This document shows, in pieces, positions 60,261 through 64,000 of a DNA stretch of 64,000 nt; position 1 is the first letter of the stretch, and each line of letters begins with the position of its first letter. The position numbers and the translations under genes are program-made. Below the pieces are notes generated by a model. It was not told the origin of the DNA. It ran no database searches and was given only the letters and a program-made list of their open reading frames with translations. The stretch is from Luteococcus sp038433155 (GTDB taxonomy: Bacteria > Actinomycetota > Actinomycetes > Propionibacteriales > Propionibacteriaceae), in assembly GCF_038433155.1 (NCBI RefSeq), contig NZ_JBCDMW010000035.1, positions 30,775 through 94,774 on the forward strand, written 5' to 3'.

Positions 60261-60310
60261 CCGGCCGTGAGGGCCCATCCCGAAGGTCTGAACTCCGCCC
60301 TCCCCACCGC

Positions 60311-60808
60311 TCAGCGCGGGCGGCCGGACAGGTCCCGGAGCAGGTCCGGCAACAGTTCCGCGAGGAGCTCGGCCACATCCCTGGCGCCCCCGCGCGAGCT
60401 GGGCGCATTGAGCACGAAGACCCGCCCTTCGGGCGTCTCCACCAGACCGGCGTGCGCGCGGGAGAGCAGCGCGACGCCGGTCTTGGCCGCTCCCCGACGC
60501 CGGATCTCCTCCGCAATCCCGGGCAGTTCCAGCAGCCCGAGCGCGGCGGTCTGGTCGCTGACCACATCCCCGGGGCGGATGCCGGTCCCGCCAATGGTTA
60601 TCACCACGCGGGCGGTGGCCACGGCCGCGCGCAGGGCCTTGGCGACGGAATCGGCGTCGCTGGCGACGATACTGCTGGCCACCTCACAGCCGGCAGCCTC
60701 CAGCGCCAGTTGGATCACGGGGCCGGCGCGGTTCTCCCCGGGGTCGGTGAGCGCACGATCGGAGACGACGATGATCTGTGCGGCGGGGTTTTGGCCCATG
60801 GTGGTCAT
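60311..60808 (-). CDS. MogA/MoaB-type molybdopterin adenylyltransferase
   Basis: A 165-residue protein. VVSDRALTDPGENRAGPVIQ, VVITIGGTGIRPGDVVSDQT and VFVLNAPSSRGGARDVAELL are the molybdopterin-binding fold of MogA/MoaB. It adenylates molybdopterin before MoeA acts. There is no MoaC domain fused to it, unlike the MoaCB fusions of some actinobacteria. ATG 60808 is 9 nt after the moaD stop; a second ATG lies 9 nt downstream. It ends the moaA-moaD-mog operon. Confidence 0.9.
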   Translation of the reverse strand: MTTMGQNPAAQIIVVSDRALTDPGENRAGPVIQLALEAAGCEVASSIVASDADSVAKALRAAVATARVVITIGGTGIRPGDVVSDQTAALGLLELPGIAEEIRRRGAAKTGVALLSRAHAGLVETPEGRVFVLNAPSSRGGARDVAELLAELLPDLLRDLSGRPR

Positions 60809-60817
60809 CCCCCTGCC

Positions 60818-61069
60818 TCAGCCGCCGGTGAAGGGCGGCAGGACGTCGATCACGCAGGCGGTCTGCGGCCACGGGTCGTCGCCGGGTATGGAGCGGCCAT
60901 CGGCCAGGAAGGAACACCGGCCCAGGACCTGCTCGGCCCCGGGATGCAGCTCGGCGAGCACCGCACGCACGGTCTGCTCACCGTCCTTCTGGTCTGGCCA
61001 GTCGGCGGCCATCTCATCCTCCGTCACTCCCGCGGCCTCGGCGGCCCCGGCGAACCAGCGAATCTGCAT
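60818..61069 (-). CDS. moaD: MoaD/ThiS-family sulfur carrier
   Basis: An 83-residue ubiquitin-like protein, starting MQIRWFAGAAEAAG and ending VIDVLPPFTGG. The C-terminal Gly-Gly is the site that is adenylated and thiocarboxylated to donate sulfur to cPMP in the MPT synthase complex with MoaE. The ATG has GGAGG 6 nt upstream and lies 1 nt after the moaA stop (TGAGATG). Genomic context (moaA, moaE, moeB-like) supports MoaD over ThiS. Confidence 0.92.
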   Translation of the reverse strand: MQIRWFAGAAEAAGVTEDEMAADWPDQKDGEQTVRAVLAELHPGAEQVLGRCSFLADGRSIPGDDPWPQTACVIDVLPPFTGG

Positions 61070-61070
61070 C

Positions 61071-62087
61071 TCAGCCTCCAATGGCATTCATGGGTCGGGC
61101 AGGTTGGATGAAGTGGGTGCCGAAGCCGCCGGCGTCACTGCCGTGCGCGCGGGGCTTGGCCCACATGGCGTCGGCCCACAAACCGGCCAGCTCCTCGTCG
61201 CTGGCACCGGCACGCAAGGGCGTGCGCAGGTCGGTCTCGGTCTGGGAGAACAGGCAGGAGCGCAGCTGTCCGTCGGCGCTGATCCGGGTGCGGTCGCAGG
61301 CCGCGCAGAAGGGTTCGGTGACCGAGGCGACGATCCCGACGGTGCCGAGCACCCGGCCGGCGTCCAGCACCTCCCAGCGTTCGGCCGGGGCCGGCCCCCG
61401 TCCGGGCAGGGAACGCAGCTGGTAGCGCTGCTCGATTCGGCCCCGGATGTCCGCGGCGCTGATCAGGTTCTCCCGGGCCCAGTCCCGGGTGGCGCCAATG
61501 GGCATCTGCTCGATGATGCGCAGCTCGGCTCCCTCGGCCAGGCAATAACCCAACAGGTCCAGTAGTTCGCCGTCGTTCACGTCCTGGAGCAGCACCGAGT
61601 TGATCTTGACCGGCCCCAGGCCGGCGGCGACGCTGGCCCGGATCCCGGCGAGCACCCGGCTCAGCCCGTCGCGCCGGGTGAGCCGCCGGAAGGTGTCCTC
61701 GTGCACCGTGTCCAGCGAGACGTTCACCCTGGTCAACCCCGCCCGGGCAAGATCATCGGCACGCTCGGCCAAGCCGACGCCATTGGTGGTCAACGCGATC
61801 TCCACCGCGGGATGCTGCCCGTGGATGGCCGCGACGATCCCGTTCAGGTCGGGCCGGGTGAGGGGTTCGCCACCGGTCAGCCTGATCTTGGTGATCCCCA
61901 GCTGGCTGATGCCAATGTGTGCCAGGCGGGCCAACTCATCGCCCTCCAGAATGGTGGCCCGCGGCAGCCAGGTCACGCCGCTGGCGGGTAGGCAGTAGGT
62001 GCACCGCAGATTGCACACGTCGGTGACGGACAGCCGCAGATCGCTCGCCCGGCGGCCGAAGCGGTCCACCAGCTGCCCAGAAGTCAT
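61071..62087 (-). CDS. moaA: GTP 3',8-cyclase (radical SAM)
   Basis: A 338-residue radical-SAM enzyme that starts molybdopterin synthesis by converting GTP to 3',8-cH2GTP. The SAM cluster motif CNLRCTYC is in the N-terminal region; the C-terminal cluster is supplied by CAACDRTRISADGQLRSC. TGGEPLTR is the GGE motif. The usual C-terminal GG is present (AIGG). ATG 62087 is chosen because TAGTAT lies exactly 7 nt upstream; an ATG at 62096 would overlap the -10. It is divergent from moaE. Confidence 0.95.
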   Translation of the reverse strand: MTSGQLVDRFGRRASDLRLSVTDVCNLRCTYCLPASGVTWLPRATILEGDELARLAHIGISQLGITKIRLTGGEPLTRPDLNGIVAAIHGQHPAVEIALTTNGVGLAERADDLARAGLTRVNVSLDTVHEDTFRRLTRRDGLSRVLAGIRASVAAGLGPVKINSVLLQDVNDGELLDLLGYCLAEGAELRIIEQMPIGATRDWARENLISAADIRGRIEQRYQLRSLPGRGPAPAERWEVLDAGRVLGTVGIVASVTEPFCAACDRTRISADGQLRSCLFSQTETDLRTPLRAGASDEELAGLWADAMWAKPRAHGSDAGGFGTHFIQPARPMNAIGG

Positions 62088-62145
62088 GCTCGACATACTA
62101 CGGCCTTGTCCGTGCAAAGCAGTAGCCACCGCGTATCCTGTCGGC
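62088..62145. promoter_or_regulatory. Divergent leaderless promoters of moaA and moaE
   Basis: Minus strand: TAGTAT (62100-62095), then 7 nt to the moaA ATG. Plus strand: TATCCT (62134-62139), then 6 nt to the moaE ATG. No ribosome binding sites precede either gene. The gap is too short for a typical Moco riboswitch. Confidence 0.6.
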
Positions 62146-62562
62146 ATGCCCCATGCCGCTGTGCTGCCCCATCCGCTGGACCCCCGACGTGCCCGGGAGG
62201 CCGTACTGGATTCCCGGATGGGCGCCTGTGTGCTCTTCGAGGGCGTGGTCCGCAACCATGACCATGGCCGCGGCGTCATCGCCCTTGCCTACAGCGCGCA
62301 CCCGGATGCCGCGGCAGCGATGGCCGCCGTCGTGACCGAGGTGGAGTCCGAGTTCGGGGTGAACGCATTCGCCGAACACCGGACCGGGGACCTGACGATC
62401 GGTGACGTGGCCCTGGTGGCCGCCTGTGCCAGCGCCCACCGGGCCGAGGCCTTCGCGGCGTGTTCTGCGCTGGTGGACCGGATCAAGGAGCGAGTGCCGG
62501 TGTGGAAGAACCAGGTCTTCGACGACGGCAGCACGGAATGGGTGGGTCTTGGTGACTGCTGA
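62146..62562 (+). CDS. moaE: Molybdopterin synthase catalytic subunit
   Basis: A 138-residue subunit that converts cPMP to molybdopterin using MoaD thiocarboxylate. GACVLFEGVVRNHDHGRGVI, LTIGDVALVAACASAHRAEA and VPVWKNQVFDDGSTEWVG (catalytic Lys in WKNQ) are conserved. The ATG is supported by TATCCT 6 nt upstream. It overlaps the MoeB/ThiF-like gene by 11 nt. Confidence 0.95.
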   Translation: MPHAAVLPHPLDPRRAREAVLDSRMGACVLFEGVVRNHDHGRGVIALAYSAHPDAAAAMAAVVTEVESEFGVNAFAEHRTGDLTIGDVALVAACASAHRAEAFAACSALVDRIKERVPVWKNQVFDDGSTEWVGLGDC

Positions 62563-63262
62563 GCACACCACCCAAGAGACCTGGCTGCGCCAACAGGCCC
62601 TCCTGGGCGACGGCGGTCAGCAGCGGCTGGCCGACTCCCGGGTGCTGGTGGTGGGTTGCGGCGGCCTGGGGGCCGGCGCCATTCCCGCGCTGGTGGCCGC
62701 AGGGATCGGCCGGATCACCCTGATGGATGACGACGTCGTCGCCCCCTCCAACCTGAACCGGCAGACCCTGTTCAACGCGGCTGATGTGGGCCGCCCCAAG
62801 GTGGAGCTGGCCACCGCCCGGATGCGCGCCCTGTCCCCCAGTCTGTCCATCACGCCGCTGGACCACCGGCTGACCGGCCAGGACGTGGCCCTGGTGGCCG
62901 AGCACGACGTGGTGGTGGACTGCACGGATCGGATGGCCTCCCGGGCCGCCATCTCCACGGCCTGCCGCGCCGCCGGGGTACCCTGGGTGTGGGCCGCCAT
63001 CGACGGCTGGAGCGCCGTGCTGAGCGTCTTCCTCCCCGGACACACCCAATGGGAGGACGTGGTGACCCATCGCGAGGAGGCGCCGGCTCCCCCGGACATC
63101 CTGGGTGCCACTCCCGCCCTGGCGGGAGCTTGGCAGGCAGCCGAGACCGTGAAGATCCTCACTGGTCTGGGCCGCCCTCTGCTGGATCGGTTGGCCATCG
63201 TCGACCTGCGCACCGCTGACGTGCGCTTCGTGGACCTGCAACCACGCGGGCCCAAGAGCTGA
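62552..63262 (+). CDS. MoeB/ThiF-like E1 adenylyltransferase lacking the zinc Cys motif
   Basis: A 236-residue protein. VLVVGCGGLGAGAIPALVAA binds ATP; LMDDDVVAPSNLNRQTLFN has the conserved Asp, Asn and Arg that activate the carrier C-terminus; VVDCTDRMASRAAIS follows. It would adenylate MoaD. The two CxxC zinc pairs of E. coli MoeB and the CGEAGVLG-type cysteine loop are absent; the corresponding region reads TQWEDVVTHREEAPAPPDIL then GATPALAGAWQAAETVKIL. No rhodanese domain is present. GTG 62552 lies inside moaE. Confidence 0.85.
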   Translation: MTAEHTTQETWLRQQALLGDGGQQRLADSRVLVVGCGGLGAGAIPALVAAGIGRITLMDDDVVAPSNLNRQTLFNAADVGRPKVELATARMRALSPSLSITPLDHRLTGQDVALVAEHDVVVDCTDRMASRAAISTACRAAGVPWVWAAIDGWSAVLSVFLPGHTQWEDVVTHREEAPAPPDILGATPALAGAWQAAETVKILTGLGRPLLDRLAIVDLRTADVRFVDLQPRGPKS

Positions 63263-63318
63263 CCTGCCTGCCCGATGCCGTCACAATGGAGGATGTACAC
63301 CCTACCGAGAGGCACATC

Positions 63319-63750
63319 ATGAGCTTCAGCGAGTCGCTGCTCAATCCTACGAATCGTCCCCAGGTGGTCCAGGCGATCAGCACCGTCATTGACCAGGAGG
63401 TGGCCGGCAAGGGCGGCCTAGGCGGCATGGCGCTCAAGGGCGCCTACGCCAGCGCCAAGAAGATGAAGGATGGCATTGTGGTCAAGGGCACCAATGCCAT
63501 GCTGCCGGACATCGCCGCGGCGCTGGAGCCGTACTGGAATGCCAAGGGTGACCAGGACTTCGGCGCCTACCTGGCCAGCCGGTCCGGTGAGGTGGCCGAC
63601 GACCTGCTGACGGTGGCCGACGCGAAGGCAGCCTCCCCCGACAATGCCGCGATCGCCAAGCTCTACAAGCCAATCCGTGGCAAGGCCAAGGGTTACGTGG
63701 AAGAGGCCCTGCCCCGGCTGGCCGCTGCCCTGACGCCCTTCGTCTCCTGA
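63319..63750 (+). CDS. DUF6918-like helical actinobacterial protein
   Basis: A 143-residue soluble, helical protein. The pattern NRPQVVQAISTVIDQEVAGK, GLGGMALKGAYASAKKMKDG, and LPDIAAALEPYW matches a small actinobacterial family (DUF6918) with no known role. ATG 63319 has GAGAGG 6 nt upstream; the frame is open 33 nt further, but that part overlaps the promoter region. It stands alone between the Moco genes and the rrn operon end. Confidence 0.82.
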   Translation: MSFSESLLNPTNRPQVVQAISTVIDQEVAGKGGLGGMALKGAYASAKKMKDGIVVKGTNAMLPDIAAALEPYWNAKGDQDFGAYLASRSGEVADDLLTVADAKAASPDNAAIAKLYKPIRGKAKGYVEEALPRLAAALTPFVS

Positions 63751-63830
63751 GACTCCCTGGGGCCACTCCCCCGGGCCACGCCCAGTGCCTTGCCCGGGAA
63801 GCCGAAGGCCGGGCCTGGTCAGGGCATGCA

Positions 63831-63876
63831 AAACACCCCTTTGGGTGACCATTGCTGGTTACCCAAAGGGGTGTTT
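63831..63876 (-). terminator. Strong terminator of the rRNA operon
   Basis: AAACACCCCTTTGGGT and ACCCAAAGGGGTGTTT form a perfect 16-bp stem, with ACC/GGT extending it inside the 14-nt loop. On the minus strand it ends GTGTTTTG just after the 5S gene, and it may also stop transcription from 63319-63750. Confidence 0.85.
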
Positions 63877-63881
63877 GTAAG

Positions 63882-64000
63882 TCCGGCGGTGTCCTAGTCT
63901 CCCACAGGGTCCCCCCTGCAGTACCATCGGCTCTAAAAGGCTTAACTTCCGGGTTCGGAATGGGACCGGGTGTTTCCCTTTTGACATGACCACCGAAACA
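63882..64000 (-). rRNA. rrf: 5S ribosomal RNA (at the window edge)
   Basis: On the minus strand the sequence starts TGTTTCGGTGGTCATGTC and contains GGGAAACACCCGGTCCCATT, CCGAACCCGGAAGTTAAGCC, GCCGATGGTACTGC and the 3' end GGACACCGCCGGA. These are the conserved 5S loops. About 119 nt are present; at most a base or two is lost at the right edge. The 23S and 16S genes should lie beyond the window on the same strand. Confidence 0.93.

Noticed and set aside
62088..62145. Moco riboswitch between moaA and moaE
   Set aside because: The gap is only 58 nt and is filled by two leaderless promoters; a Moco riboswitch needs well over 100 nt.

Overview
The window comes from a high-GC actinobacterium. It carries mca (mycothiol-dependent detoxification), a DUF222/HNH endonuclease, a GT4-type GlgA next to GlgC, DUF3117 and DUF4307 proteins, and a sigE/anti-sigma/tatB/mrp neighbourhood. 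Gene order in two long stretches matches what I recall of the Mycobacterium tuberculosis segments Rv1080c-Rv1086 and Rv1202-Rv1232c. The HNH family type and the gene mix fit Propionibacteriaceae or a close relative, but I cannot assign a genus.

Layout. 1-5.4 kb: a partial gene end, a small SPOR-like protein, methionine aminopeptidase, RNase P RNA (minus strand), an RNB-domain exonuclease, a zinc-ribbon coiled-coil protein and a Bcr/CflA exporter. 5.4-9.1 kb: a decayed ECF sigma gene, then a PadR-controlled five-gene operon with an ABC-2 exporter. 9.1-15.1 kb: a VapBC-like toxin-antitoxin pair, a histidine phosphatase, an acyltransferase, Xaa-Pro aminopeptidase, CorA, a methyltransferase and a stress membrane protein. 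15.1-17.3 kb: a gene-poor stretch and an HNH endonuclease gene carrying REP-like inserts. 17.4-31.6 kb: CitE-like lyase, MgtE-like/CBS protein, DUF1003, Mrp, TatB, anti-sigma, SigE, DapA, O-methyltransferase, GlgC/GlgA, DUF3117, DivIVA-like, LOG, DapE and hemolysin III. 31.6-39.7 kb: a Z-isoprenyl diphosphate synthase, then an inserted block (DUF1540, DUF2470, CPBP protease, TetR) bearing DtxR/IdeR-type iron boxes, then the thioredoxin-domain protein, Mca, DUF4307 and GreA. 39.8-50.2 kb: DUF2089/DUF4097 pair, AI-2E transporter, MFS, Ung, nitrobindin-like protein, MsrA, YfhO, a DAACS symporter and a repeat-bearing membrane protein.

50.2-63.3 kb is a nitrate-respiration and molybdenum-cofactor island: mobA, narGHJI, narK, moeA, mog/moaB, moaD, moaA, moaE and a MoeB/ThiF-like gene. 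NarGHI reduces nitrate at the membrane with quinol, NarJ matures it, NarK moves nitrate and nitrite, and the Moa/Moe/Mob enzymes make the bis-MGD cofactor of NarG. moaC and any nitrite reductase are not in the window. The right edge holds a DUF6918 gene, a strong rrn terminator and the 5S rRNA (minus strand), so an rRNA operon lies just beyond.

A recurring feature is a TAnnnT -10 box placed 6-7 nt before an ATG or GTG, often with no Shine-Dalgarno sequence. This points to widespread leaderless transcripts and decided many of the starts chosen here. No tRNA gene, CRISPR array, intact insertion sequence or prophage was seen.
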